Below are positions 24,404 to 35,632 of a stretch of DNA of 64,000 nt, in pieces. Location: NCBI GenBank assembly GCA_022606135.1, contig JABYQN010000008.1, forward strand, positions 1,426,001 through 1,490,000, in the 5' to 3' direction. The position numbers were made by a program, and so were the translations under genes. This DNA is from Fomes fomentarius. Taxonomy: Eukaryota > Basidiomycota > Agaricomycetes > Polyporales > Polyporaceae. The number at the start of each line of letters is the position of its first letter. Within the stretch, counting starts at the first letter, position 1. The notes beneath the pieces were generated by a model. The model did no database searches. It had not been told where the DNA came from and saw nothing but the letters and a program-made list of their open reading frames with translations.

Positions 24404-25912
24404 ATGTCGTCCGCAAACATGGGTAACGGTGTTTTCTCTCTTCTTTTCCTCCAAGGCGAAGAATAACTTGACCCGACGCCCGCAGACTTCCGGACGCCGA
24501 ACCTGTTTGATGTCAAGGGTAAAGTAGGTGCGTACCTTCGGAACCTGGCATGTCCATACGATCCATATCTCAACTCGTGCATTGCAGCTGTCATCACAGG
24601 GGGAGGCTCTGGAATCGGTAGCATGATTGCTTCGGCGTACGTCCAAAATGGCGCCAAGGTGTACATCGCTTCCCGAAAGGAGAAGCAGCTCAAGGAGGTC
24701 AGTAGGCGCTATATGGACGAACAAACTCATCTCATGATATCACAGACCTGTGACCTCCTGAACAAGTCTGGACCTGGCAGCTGCCACTACGTTGTCGCTG
24801 ACATCAGTGTCCGTGCCCCCTTTCCCCATGTAAATGGCTGGACACGCGACTGACCTTTTGCGACGTGCATTTAGACGAAGGCTGGCTGTGACGCGCTGGC
24901 AAACCAGATTAAGGAGCGCGAATCTAAGGTGCACATTCTCGTCAACAACTCTGGCGCATCATGGGGTGCACCGTATGACAAGTGCGTCCTTGGAAACAAG
25001 CTGCGTGCTTGGGCTTTGCTGACCGGCAACCGACGATCACAGTGTCCCAGAGAAGGATGGCTGGGACAAGATCCTCGCTCTAAACGTGAAGAGCATCTTC
25101 TATAGTCAGTATCATCGTGAACATGTCTGGACGAAGCACATGCTAATCATCTATCTGCTATTTTAGTGACTGCCGCGTGAGCATTCTCAAACCACATCAT
25201 CCGACTCACTGTATGTCAGGCACTGATGGCTGGCACACAGACTCACAGAGCTCCTGGCAAAGGACGCGACCTCCTTCGACCCCGGCCGCGTCATCAACAT
25301 CTCGTCCGTCGCAGGTATCCTTACCACCGCTACTGGCTCAAAGGTTGCTGGCGGCGACAATGGTCTCTGGAGCTGTGCGTTTGGTCTTTAAAACATTCCT
25401 ACCTCTACGCGTGCTGACGGGCGAGTGACACTGTAGACGGTACCAGCAAAGCCGCTGTCAACCACCTCACAATCCTCCTCGCTACGACGCTCGCGCCGAG
25501 GTTCATCACAGTGAACGCCATCTGCCCTGGGTGAGTCGCATGTGGGATCCCCCTGATTATCGTAGCCCACTCATCGTGATATTTGGCGAGTCAGCGTCTT
25601 CCCCTCAAAGATGACAGCGTTCGGGTTCAAGCAGCATGGCGAGGACGGCCTCGCGGATGGCAACCCTTTCGGTATGTAGCTCGATTCTATTATCAATCCA
25701 CGTGACTCACAACTAGACAGGTCGCATTGGTCATCCTCGAGATATGGCTGGTGTCGGTGAGTACTCTCCTTCTGCATCCAATTTGCGCCACATCAGACTG
25801 ATTTGCCCCTCCAGCGCTCTTCCTGGCTAGTGCGGCAGCAGCATACGTGTCTGGCACTCACATCATCCTGGATGGGGCAGCGACCCATTCGCGGGTTAAG
25901 GCGGCGTTGTGA
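24404..25912 (+). CDS. Short-chain dehydrogenase/reductase (3-oxoacyl reductase-like)
   Basis: Twelve exons: 24404-24422, 24486-24527, 24588-24697, 24746-24808, 24875-24981, 25043-25104, 25167-25176 (10 nt), 25241-25374, 25437-25530, 25595-25671, 25721-25756, 25815-25912; 283 residues. Classical SDR motifs are present: TGGGSGIG (24-31) for the dinucleotide, NNSG (102-105, usually NNAG), the ISS serine (about 160), Tyr183 and Lys187 in YGTSK, and the PG turn after NAIC. The pattern resembles the fungal genes annotated as rhamnolipid-type 3-oxoacyl-ACP reductases; the real substrate cannot be told from sequence. NADP(H) use is suggested by the basic ASRKEKQ after the second strand. The 10-nt exon is needed for continuity. 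Confidence 0.93.
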
Positions 25913-26629
25913 CTGTGTACATTCGCCGAAAGAAAGGATCTGTAGCTCTGGCATTGTCTTTTACATCGTAGGAAGGTCATTGAATTAGTCGACTTGCTCC
26001 GTAATGAACACTAATCGACTTACTCCGTGATGAACGGCGTACTTCGAAGTGAACTGGAGGACGCTGTTTGAGCAACAAGAATGGCCAGCTGCCCACCTAA
26101 TGTAGGATGGATATCCGTAATCTGTCAATTCTCAGTTTTTCTCTGGGACAAGGCGGCAGACCTCGCGCATCGTGAAGGACACCTGCGTTCCTCACCCCGT
26201 TGCTAGCCACCATTGAAACTCCAGAACACGCCACTGACATACGGCAGTCGACCAGTTAGAGAATGATGTCACCTCACGAGATGTGTTGATATAGTCATAT
26301 ATTGTCGCATGTCAGGCACAGTATGCAGACAACAAGGAGACGAAGGGAAAGGGCGCGGACTCCGCTGCGGAAGGACTTGGAAAGGAAGATGACGAGCACT
26401 GTGCGAGTGCGCCTCGCGATCGGAGCAGATAGTAGCAGTCAGAGACATAAAGTCTAACTCAGGACTAAGGGCAGCCGTGTGACCGGTCTCGTGAAGTGTG
26501 TGGCACTAATTATGATGGAACGCAATACGAGTGGACAACACGATACAAAAACAGAGAAACCATACAACATGAGAACAGAGATCGCCGTTCCGAAAAGCAG
26601 ATGATATCTGGAGTGTCCATGCAGCGCGC
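25913..26629. other. Intergenic region between convergent genes
   Basis: 3' flanks of the dehydrogenase and kinase genes. Nothing recognised apart from purine-rich stretches near 26330-26400. Confidence 0.55.
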
Positions 26630-29600
26630 TCAGCGAGGACCTCCCTTACGACGCTTGGCGGCGGGACCGGTCTCTTCTTCTTCCTCGCGGTCGCTCTTCC
26701 GCTTCGAAGAAGTCCGACTCCGAGTGACGGCAGCGGTCGACCCCGAGCCCGAAGCAGCACGCTGAACGGCCATGGTCGGAGGACCCATGACGTCCTGGGC
26801 ATTCGACCGCGTCCTCGTTATAGCTGGCCCCGAACCGGAAGGAACGCGTTGCATAGCCCTAGTGGGGGCACGGCTGGCAGCCTGGACATTCCCCTTTGAC
26901 CGGTTTCTTGTCACCGCAGACCTCGAGCTGGATGGGATGCGTGGTGCAGTCGTACTGCGAGTTACAATGCGTGGTGCGGCCGTCGAAGGACCAGCGCCGA
27001 CATTCCCAGCGCTGTTCTGGCGCCTGGTCTGCATGCCATGAATGGATGCCGCGGGAGGTAGACGAGTGTCACCCTTCGCGCGGGTAGGTTGGGTAGCATT
27101 AGTACCGCTCCCACTCGGCCCAGCAGGAGGAGCTGGCCGACCATTGATGTGCGTGACGGGATTGTCATGGAAGGATGCGCTTTTGTCGACTGCCTTGCCC
27201 TTTCCCTTCTTCGTCATGGTCTCCTGCTCGTCGGTGTCCTGCGGCGGAGACAGCTTGGTGTCGACAGGACGTAGGATCTTATTGTTGAGCTTAACGTCCT
27301 TGTCCCGATGGTCGACCAGGTACTGGAGGATGATGCGTTGAACGGCTTCATGGAGGTGGTCAGGCCGCTCGACTCCTTTCCAATCCCATACAGCGTATTC
27401 AGGGCGGACATGTAGGGTGAGATCATAGAGCAGTTTGGCCAAGTCTTGCATCTCGGGAAAGGGCTCGAAGTCGGACATCCAGTCGTCTAAAGGCCGATCG
27501 AGGATGGTACGTCGTTTATCGTCATGGCGTGTCGGTGTATCCGAGATTCTGTGCTTGTTGAAATCATCCCAGACGCCATAGAGAGTTGCAGGAACACCTT
27601 TCTCCCGGGCGTGCTTTGCAGGATGGACGCGAGAAAGGACAGAGAACGAGGTCCAGAAGACTGATTCGACGTCGTGCTCTGGTCGATGATAGAACTGAGG
27701 GATCTTCTCCTTGGGAAAGTCTGAGACCTCTTTGTATGGGGGCGGTTTTCCGCCATGATAAGTTTCGTTCACATTCTTCCAGTTCTCTAGAACTTCAGGC
27801 AATTCTTCTCCCATATCCTTGATTCTTTGAGGAGGCTCGGGGTCTTTGTCGTTGTAGGACTCGTAATGTTCACGGCCACGTGCAGCGATGTAGAGGTCTA
27901 GCGCGTCGCCGTGGAGCTTTGGCATCTGCGCTCCCTTGAATACGCCTTCAGAGAGGAAGACCTTCCCAAGTGACACCGAACGGGCGATATACTTGGGAGT
28001 ACCCTACAATAGTATCAATTAGAACATACATAACAAATTAACTTGGTTATAAGACGTACTGTTCGATGGGCAAGCTCCTCAAGAGCTGTTGGTAGTGATC
28101 CCTTCTTGTCTAGAATTGCACTGTTGTCGAAATCAATCAGCAGGCACTCTGCCAACCGTGACTTGGGGTCCCTACAGCCAGGATAAGTGAGACGTTCACA
28201 GTATTTTTTACGATACACGCACCTCTTCCCATCAAGAACGTCCTGAATGAATGGCGGAGGATCCTTCATGAGGGGTCTGTTAGGTAATTCCCGCCAGACT
28301 GGACGAAGAAGGATGTTGTAGATACTCATGTCGCGATGCAAGATCCCGCGTTGCAAGAGTGTGCGATGAACTACGGCATGGCGCGCGTCAGATTACAAAC
28401 TCTCGCAATCAATTTGCTAGCGCACCTTCCAAGACGTCGTAGATTGCCCTCAGAAACTCGTTGACCGACGTCGCACTTAACAACTCATGACCGTAGTCAT
28501 AGAGTACTAACCTCTTCTTCGTCCGCAAGTTGCCACGTTCTTCCGAGCCACATTGAATCGTTCTCCCCTGATATTCGACGTCTTCATACACCTTGAGGCG
28601 CACGACTCCGGGTACATCGCCGTCTTTGTGGATTGCTTTGAGCAGCTCCGATTCTTCAAAGCGACGCTTGTGATGCCAGTAGTACTCCTTGATGACGACA
28701 CGGGATCCAGTGGCGTCCTTGATCAGGAAGATTGTTGTCCTTCTTCCCCATGCGTCGCCAAGGGCGAACATAATCTTCCCATCGGTGTACTGTTCGCCGC
28801 AGCAGCCGATAGACCACGACACGCTGATCGAGGAGGTTGATGCGCCAGCAAATGCCAAAGGGCTCTTCGATATGGTCGTATCATGATAGAAATGAGACGG
28901 CGGGGGAAGGTAGAGGGAGTAGAGGAACGAGGCGAGAGGCTCCAGTTCATTCCAACTGTATTGGGGCGATGCAGCGGTCCCCGAAGGTTCTGAAAGAAGG
29001 ATCTGATAGTAGGCCGGCTTTATAGTGAGACAGAGGAATGCCGGTTTATCAGGACGAGCTTGCTGGTGGTGATATGCGTAACGAAGAGCTTGCGTCATAC
29101 CATGGGTCTTGTCTGCCTTGACTTCTACCAGAGTCACGATGAGGTGGTATGGGACCCTCAACTTCGAGTTCGCATACTTCGCGGCGCCAACTAGACCTAG
29201 AAGATCTGGTTTTTCATCCAACTTGTGTATGGGGAACCCCGTGGGCGCCCTGGTCGAATGGTCGATGAACTCGATAGCGGCGAGCTCTGTTACTTGTAGG
29301 CGGACACGTACTTCCTCCTTCTGTGCGCGCTTCAATTTTTCTGCAACCAGAAGATGTTAGGATATTCCACGACACCGGCATGAGACAACGTGTAATCACT
29401 GTGGATGATAGAGCTACCCGCGGTCAAAATCTTGCACAGGTCGGGATAGTACGTGGCTTCGATAGTCACGGTGGTCTTGAGGGCGATTTTGTCAATATCC
29501 TCCTGCTTGAAGAGCGTGGATGTCTTGATCGGGCAGTCCGTGAGGTGAGCTTGAACGAAGTTGGGGTCCACCTTAGGTTCCGCCTCTGTGCGGTTTTCGA

Positions 29601-29811
29601 GGTCAGGACGTTTGTTAGCGTCAGTCCGTTGACGACGTAAAGGAGAGCCAGCAGAGCCAAAGAAGGATATCGTACCATTGGCCCCAGCAGCGCCTGACAC
29701 ACCAGAGGAACCGTCGACCTGCTCCACAGAGTCCGACTCTGCGGAGGGGGTGACCGGATGCTCGTCGGAGGACATGGCTGAACTGCGTGAGCTTGAGATC
29801 ACGCCAACCAT
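26630..29811 (-). CDS. FunK1-type fungal protein kinase
   Basis: Exons: 29811-29400, 29340-28426, 28370-28223, 28171-28060, 28003-26630; 986 residues. The kinase core shows GILHRDMSIYNILL (catalytic HRD near residue 455) and LIDFDNSA (DFD near 505, replacing DFG), then GTPKYIARS. The HRDxSxxNI / DFD pairing is characteristic of FunK1, a kinase family expanded in mushroom-forming fungi whose substrates are unknown. The N-terminal 400 residues include the region usually found in these proteins (VTLVEVKADKTHGMTQAL). The C-terminal 200 residues are basic, Ser/Pro/Arg-rich and near-repetitive (VTRSR, ITRTRS, KRKSDREEEEE), suggesting a nuclear protein. The start could be the ATG at 29775 instead of 29811. 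Confidence 0.92.
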
Positions 29812-30775
29812 CCTTGCGATTTATATAATGTCGGTAGCTGAGTTTGAAATGTGTAGAGGGCAGGCCGAAGCGTGGATGCCAGAGAGAGCTGGTTGGATGG
29901 ATGTGGTTGGGAAGACCACAAGCGCCATCAAGCGCCATTGTTCACGTCCACATGGGCGCCTACTCGTTCTTTGTGTGACTCGGACTTCGTGTGACCGTCC
30001 ATTAGGTTATGTTAGCCATACTTCGGATACTGTGGTCCGTTCCCCTCTTTACCATAATAAATGTACAGGCACAAAGCTTAACACTGGAAGAGCAATCGAA
30101 TCTCATGCTGAATACTAATCCCTCAGGCTGGACTCGTTGAGGTTGGATGGTTTCCGGACTCGGCCCGCGGTCGGAGCCCACCTACTATTCCCCCTTTGTC
30201 CCCCCATAATAGTAAATCTCATGACTCATCCCCCGCACCCACCCGGCGGATTTTATCCGAGGACCGCTTGGCGCAGATCTAGAACGCTTTAACATTTGCC
30301 GAGCCAGAACAATGGTCATTGGTGGTGCGAAGGTTGGGCACAGGGTGGAGCCGGCTGCGACCATTTGGTTACGCTTCAACCACGGTCACTGCAATCTGCA
30401 GCGGTCGGAGAGGTGACCAGTCGGTTTGATCCGTTTGTTCCAGGTCAGTGGCGTATAGCCACTGGCAGCCTTAACTTCACGTCCTTGCACTGCAATCCCG
30501 TTTGGAATGGGAACCCAGCCACAAACAACAGCGATGCGGTCGTACGACAGGCACGACGTGCACTGCGGCATTCCCCGGTCTGGGAGTGGAAAGGATATCG
30601 ACTCGCGGTTTATAGACGCTATACCTTCAGAATGTCAACACGCGGATATGAGACTGCTAGGACCCGCACGTTCACACATGAAACCGGACACTACCAATGA
30701 GTCCTCCGAGATCGTGCTGCTGTTTGCATCCTACGAGTCCCCTCCAGACGCCTCCGAGTGCCTCAGGTCCTCATC
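29812..30775. other. Intergenic region
   Basis: Promoter side of the FunK1 gene. No supported gene; frames are short. Confidence 0.5.
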
Positions 30776-31546
30776 CTATACGGCAGCCTGACGCAAACCT
30801 CGTCCTTGAAGCCGGAAAATCGAGCCGGGTTTGTTCTCCTCTATCACGAGTCTCTCTTCAGTGAGCTCCTGCACACCGCTCAGATAGAACCGCACTTGTC
30901 GGCTTGTGAGCTGATTGAAGTGGTAGATGAAGACCATCTGCCTCAAACGCAGGCGGCGCGCAAGAACTAGAGTCATTCCGTACACATTCACATAGCTATC
31001 AGCCAGTATGCATAGGCGGCGCAGGCATGAGACGCGAGCCGTCGGGGCTACATTCGTTCCATACGGCAAAGTCACAAGTCTCCCCGGAGAGAGCGAGGCG
31101 ACCTGGGAGAACAAGGGAACGAGAGATAGCGGAGAGGAGAAGATACGATGTCGGATGATCGAGGTCGTTATGACGAAGAGTGGCAGGTCAACACGAAACA
31201 GAACGTCGAGGGAGGGATTCGGCGGGCGCCAGTGTGGTGGATCGGATTGACGTATTCGTCTACGAAAGCTGGGTAGTACCAGGAATGCGCGGAGGTAGTC
31301 GATGCCTGAGATATTGACAAGCCCGACGGACGCCGTCTCAAGGGGTTGAGTCGCCGCGCAGTGGATGTGTGGTTTCGTGGAAGTCGACGCTGAGCTGTAC
31401 TTTATATTTCTGGCATCTGGCAGATGATTTCCAGCTAGGTACGAGGAGAAGCAACCAAATTCACGTATTGGAACGGGATCATCGTCTTCTTTCCAATAGC
31501 GATGAAGTTAGAGTGCTGATAGGCATTGTATAGGCAGAAGTGACAT
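30776..31546 (-). pseudogene. Unrecognised 243-codon stop-free frame, broken near its start
   Basis: On the minus strand the frame running from about 31507 to the TAG at 30776-30778 has no stop for some 243 codons, long for chance at this base composition. It reads, for example, KEDDDPVPIREFGCFSSYLA, then GLVNISGIDYLRAFLVLPSF, then RQMVFIYHFNQLTSRQVRFY. The only upstream ATG in frame (31546) is separated from it by a TAA (31508-31510) after 12 codons. No GT donor between them allows an intron. I do not recognise a domain. It may be an exon of a gene whose start I cannot place, a decayed gene, or an accidental open frame. Confidence 0.4.
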
Positions 31547-32182
31547 GGTGGAGGAGTTCGTTCTCGGTATCGTCAGTCCGATATACAACTTTGGAGATGG
31601 TTTGCGGCGCCGAATCGTACCGTGGTCAGTTGCGAAAGGAAGGGTGGGTAATATATTAGCATCTTCAATGAGGATGCGATCGCATCATCACCTACGAGCG
31701 AATGCTGCACTACGGGATTGCCATGAGCTTTCGACATGCATGAGGCAGTTTGCGGTGGCACGACGAGTATGGACAGCTGATTATCGAGAAGGGAACGCAA
31801 CTGGAGGCTGAGGGAGCAGAAAACTGTTATATGGACCACCCCCGGGCCCCAGCATCCAAACAGTATTATGACATGTACCTGATAGAAGCGCTAGCAGTAC
31901 GTTCAATGGTGTCTGTAGCGCGACTGACCAGATGAAGGGACATGTCAATACTGGGGGTAGGCTGTAATTGACAGAACGTATGGAGTGAATGTTAACAATT
32001 CAATTAATGTACAATGCGAACCAGATGCCGGGAGATAAGATAAGATCCACTAGTCGCAGGCGTCAATCTTTTCGAGTCCCAGATTCGCCGCTTTTTCGCT
32101 CTTTCTGTCCTCGTCTTCTCGCCCCAGCCCCCTACCACTATTATATCGCTGTTTTCACATCACAGCCCATGCCAGAAGGAAC
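31547..32182. other. Intergenic region
   Basis: Nothing supported beyond short frames; leads into the SANT-protein gene. Confidence 0.5.
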
Positions 32183-33525
32183 ATGGAAGAGAAACGCGCG
32201 AAAACGTGTGTGCTATCATCCATAAACCAGCTTGGTAGAGTTTCCTGGTTGACATCAACGTCAGGTTCGAGGCGTTGGAGAAATTTATACAGGCCCAGAA
32301 AACCCTACTCGAAAGCACGAACACCGACATAGCGCGGCTGAGGGAGCTGCGAAGGGATGTAGAACATGGTCCCCCACATAGTATGGAGGACGTGGGCGAG
32401 AAGGTGTGTACCTGTCCTGTCAAGCCACCATAAAGTGTCACTCAGACTCAATGTCGAGCAGCTCAACGACCCTGCCTTCAAACTGAGCTCGCAGCCAGAA
32501 GTCATGCCACCCCTCCCAGAAAATATAGACTGGTCCGTCTTTTCTGGTGCAGACCCCACCCCGTTCCGGACTCTTGCAACCACCGCGCGCGAAGCGTACG
32601 CAGCCCGGAACAATCCCCCATCGAAGCAGCTCACCCCCCCTTGTGCACTCCGTCAATTCGTCTCCAGCAAGCGCATCTTGCTCGTCGACCCCGTACTGAA
32701 CGCGTTTCGTCTACCAGATGACCTCGCCGCTCTGTCGTCTGATGAGGAAACTGACCCGGAGGAGATGCGCCGTGCCCGAGAGCGGGAGAAGATCCGCGAG
32801 CTAAAGAAGAGGCGCATCGAGGGAGACGCCGGGAAGGCCGGGCTCGGGCTGCGCAGGCCAGTCGCGGGCGTTTTCATTCGGCGGGACCAGGAGGACGAGA
32901 GCGCGGAGGTCGATATCTCTATGGCCGACGAGAAGGATGGTACACAGTCCGTGCAGGGTTCTGGTTCAGAGGTCGTCTCTATGGCTGTGGACACTCCTGC
33001 GACTAGTCTGCCATCCCCTTCGTCCGTCGCGCCATCGGCACACGAGTCAATTGGGAAGGAGCGAAGATCCACTCGCAAGGCGCAGACGGAAGCAAAGTCA
33101 ACGGCGAAAGCTCCACCAAAGGCTAAGGCGCAAGCCAAGCCAGTGCCGAAAGCGGTGCCGGAGCAGGACGAGGATGAGGAGCTCGCGACAACGGCTGAGC
33201 CGCCGCAGGACAAGAAAGGGAAAGCGAAGTCGGAGACGTACAAGCAGGCGTGGTCTGTGTCAGAACAGCACCTGCTGGAACGTTTGCTGGAGGAAATACC
33301 CGACGGCGAGAAGAACAGGTACGTGACGGTGCCTCCGCCCGATGTGTAAGAAGAAGTATGGTGGCTGACGATCTCCCATTCATCTGCAGGTGGGCGAAGA
33401 TCTCGAAGGCGATGAACGGGCGTCGCACTGCGCGGCAGGTGGCAAGCCGCGTGCAGAAGTACTATGAAAAGCTCAAACGGTTTGGGATCGAAGTGGGGGG
33501 TACCAAAAGTAGCGCCGCGGGTTGA
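32183..33525 (+). CDS. SANT/Myb-domain protein, ZZZ3-like
   Basis: Exons: 32183-32205, 32265-32403, 32462-33318, 33390-33525; 384 residues. The short first exon (MEEKRAKT) was chosen because it joins in phase to FEALEKFIQAQ. The protein has an N-terminal helical segment, a central acidic and Lys/Ala-rich linker (AKAPPKAKAQAKPVPKA) and a C-terminal SANT domain. The domain spans WSVSEQHLLERLLEEIP through RWAKISKAMNGRRTARQVAS to RVQKYYEKLKRFGI. The RTARQVASRVQKY signature closely resembles metazoan ZZZ3, a subunit of the ATAC histone acetyltransferase complex; the ZZ finger of ZZZ3 is absent. A chromatin role is inferred from the domain, not shown. Confidence 0.82.
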
Positions 33526-33855
33526 GCATGGACTGGACCTCTACATTCGTCTCGTATTGACTGTGTTCTGTACCTCATACCCCCACATGTATCTATAGCA
33601 TTTCTCCTTGACGGCGCCGACGATGAACCGGGTGAGACAGTGGTGGGCGCTGTCGCGTGTGTTGGCCGACAGCGGGAACTGTACAGGGTCTGGCAGGCGA
33701 TCATCTGACCAGATCTTCACGCACACGGCCCCGGGTCCTCCAAGTCCCAAGTCACCAAGCTCCCGTTCCTTGCCAGCGCATCTCTCTGCACTTTCCTTCT
33801 GCCTCTCTTACCTTTCATTCATCGCTTCACGACCCCACACACGTCACCGCGCGAC
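33526..33855. other. Short intergenic region
   Basis: Terminator of the SANT gene and promoter of the PBDC1 homologue; no gene seen. Confidence 0.5.
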
Positions 33856-34884
33856 ATGGCCAACCAGTTCGACCCCAACAACGCACAAAATCTCGTCGAG
33901 GTGCGTGCGCGCAACGTGAACATGAACGTGCGCTGGCTCATGCGCGGACTCTGCATCCCCGCAACGAAGTAGATCGAAAAACAGTGAGTCGGAGATATGA
34001 GCCATGTCTCCTTGAGATCGCAGCTTGATGCGCTGTCGTGAAGATTCGCAGTAAAGGCCGTCGAGCACGCACAGGTACGTTGTTATGCTCAGTCGCACGC
34101 GCATCCCGTCCTGACTTTCGCAACTCGTGTTGCGACGCGTTTCGCGGCGTGTAGACCTACTGGAACTTGCTTGAGAAGGTCCACCCAGGAGACCTCAAGC
34201 TCACCAAGTACGTGTCTCCCCCCACCTTCTCCCTGCACGAATGTTCTGGACGCCAATCACACTTCGCGTTTCCCCACCCCCGCACTTCGCTCCGACGCTC
34301 CTCCGATACTCCCGCCTTGTAGGATCGACGATGAGATTCTCGAACACGCGCTGAAGGACTTTCCCGAGCTCTCGGAGAACAACTACGAGAAGTTGGTCAA
34401 GCTCGACGAGGAGTGGATGAAGAGCGACGACGGCAAGAAGCGCTGGCGGGACTTCATCCAGCAGTGGGTTGCTCTGTCTGTACGATGCGAGTTTTCCACT
34501 GAGCTCGGACGATGCGCGTGCTAGGTACGAGAAGAAGGTTAAGGACTACAACTTCGGCTCCCTCATTCGCACGGACGCGCGCCAGGGGTACAGCGAGACG
34601 AACACGATCTTCGTCACCCGAATACAGGTGCGCTCCCGTTCCTCATACGTTGCGCGCCTCCCTCCACTCTCCTCCTCTCACCTGCATCGTCGCCCTCGTC
34701 CTTGGAACCTCGGTGCTGACGGTGCGTCCGGCAGTTCTACGTGTACGAGATCGCGCGGAACAGACTCGGGCTGAACGACAAGGCGCACGAAATCGCGAAG
34801 GAGGAGGCGGCGAAGGAGAAGGAGAAGGCGGCGAAAGAGAAGGCGCGCGCGGAGCGGGAGAAGTCGAAGAAGAAAAGGAACTGA
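33856..34884 (+). CDS. PBDC1: PBDC1 / yeast YPL225W homologue
   Basis: Seven exons: 33856-33900, 33973-33983 (11 nt), 34044-34074, 34155-34207, 34323-34463, 34525-34627, 34735-34884; 177 residues. Conserved features include EKQFAVKAVEHAQTYWNLLE, DDEILEHALKDFPEL, EWMKSDDGKKRWRDFI and NFGSLIRTDARQGYSETN, which fit the PBDC1 family along its whole length. The C-terminal 35 residues are a Lys/Glu/Ala charged helix. The yeast protein has been described as a ribosome-associated chaperone for eIF2-gamma; the older 'polysaccharide biosynthesis' name is misleading. The 11-nt second exon (ATCGAAAAACA) is needed to join EIEKQ to FAVKA. Confidence 0.88.
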
Positions 34885-35224
34885 TCAGCGAACGCCACAC
34901 ACCGCGGTCATGTCCTCTCGCGAGCCTGCCGCGCACCCACAAAACGTGCATCGCAAGTGTAGCTCTGGGATCAGGGCAGCCATGGCCTGCGGCCGGGTGT
35001 ACCGTTGTCAATGTGTATTTATATGGGACAATGGAGGAACAACCGTGTATCTCACTCATCCGTGGTCGCATCCACTGTGCTGTGAGCCTGAATGCGCTAG
35101 ATTTGTTGACCGCCTCAGATACTCTCACGAACCTCTCTAAAAACCATCGTATCAGCATATACTATCGTGAGTGCTCTTTTGACAGTCAAAAAATGCTAAC
35201 GGACGCATATTCACCTCCGCGCAG
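34885..35224. other. Intergenic region
   Basis: 3' flank of the PBDC1 homologue; nothing recognised before the F-box fragment. Confidence 0.5.
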
Positions 35225-35440
35225 GGTATCTAAACCTTGACTTCTGCGACGGAGAGAGTCTCGCTGGCGCCACGCCGAGTATGAGGCATGGGCATTGGGA
35301 GGTCTTCATGGAAGAGTGACCTGAGATCGTGGAGATTGTGCAGCCTGCTTGGATCGCGTCCGGCTGCTGTTCTACTATGGAGGCTTGCGGTCGGAACGTA
35401 CTTGGGCCGAGTTTCATCCCGTCCGACCACTGGTGGACTC
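35225..35440 (+). pseudogene. 3' fragment of an F-box family gene
   Basis: Starts at an intron-like acceptor and reads YLNLDFCDGESLAG, then PEIVEIVQ after an in-frame TGA near 35319. After a frame change it reads RLLFYYGGLRSERTWAEFHP. These align with the last coding exon of the intact F-box gene at 38.8-40.7 kb (LNLDFHDDHGAYC, PEIIEILQ, GLLYHGIPQSTWVEFHP). Only this terminal exon is left, with a stop and a frameshift. It lies about 190 bp beyond the 3' end of the aspartic-peptidase gene, just as the related fragment at 51820-51879 does in the second block. Confidence 0.7.
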
Positions 35441-35632
35441 ATTGCGCGCTAAGCCCTCTTCCCTGAACTGGGACGATTTGAAGTTGTTGGAATCCATCGT
35501 TCGCCTTCGCCGAGGTACTACATCAGTAGGCTGAGAAGAACGGCTCTAAGTGGACGTCTCACGAAAGCGTCGTTAATCGCGGAAAAATGCGTAGTTCTCC
35601 AAGTATTGTATAACATATTGGGGTATATTCTA

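Noticed and set aside
31350..31420. Possible F-box relic on minus (LSVDFHETTHPLRGD)
   Set aside because: The match to LNLDFHDDHG is only a few residues, is not followed by other family motifs, and lies out of frame inside the longer open frame.
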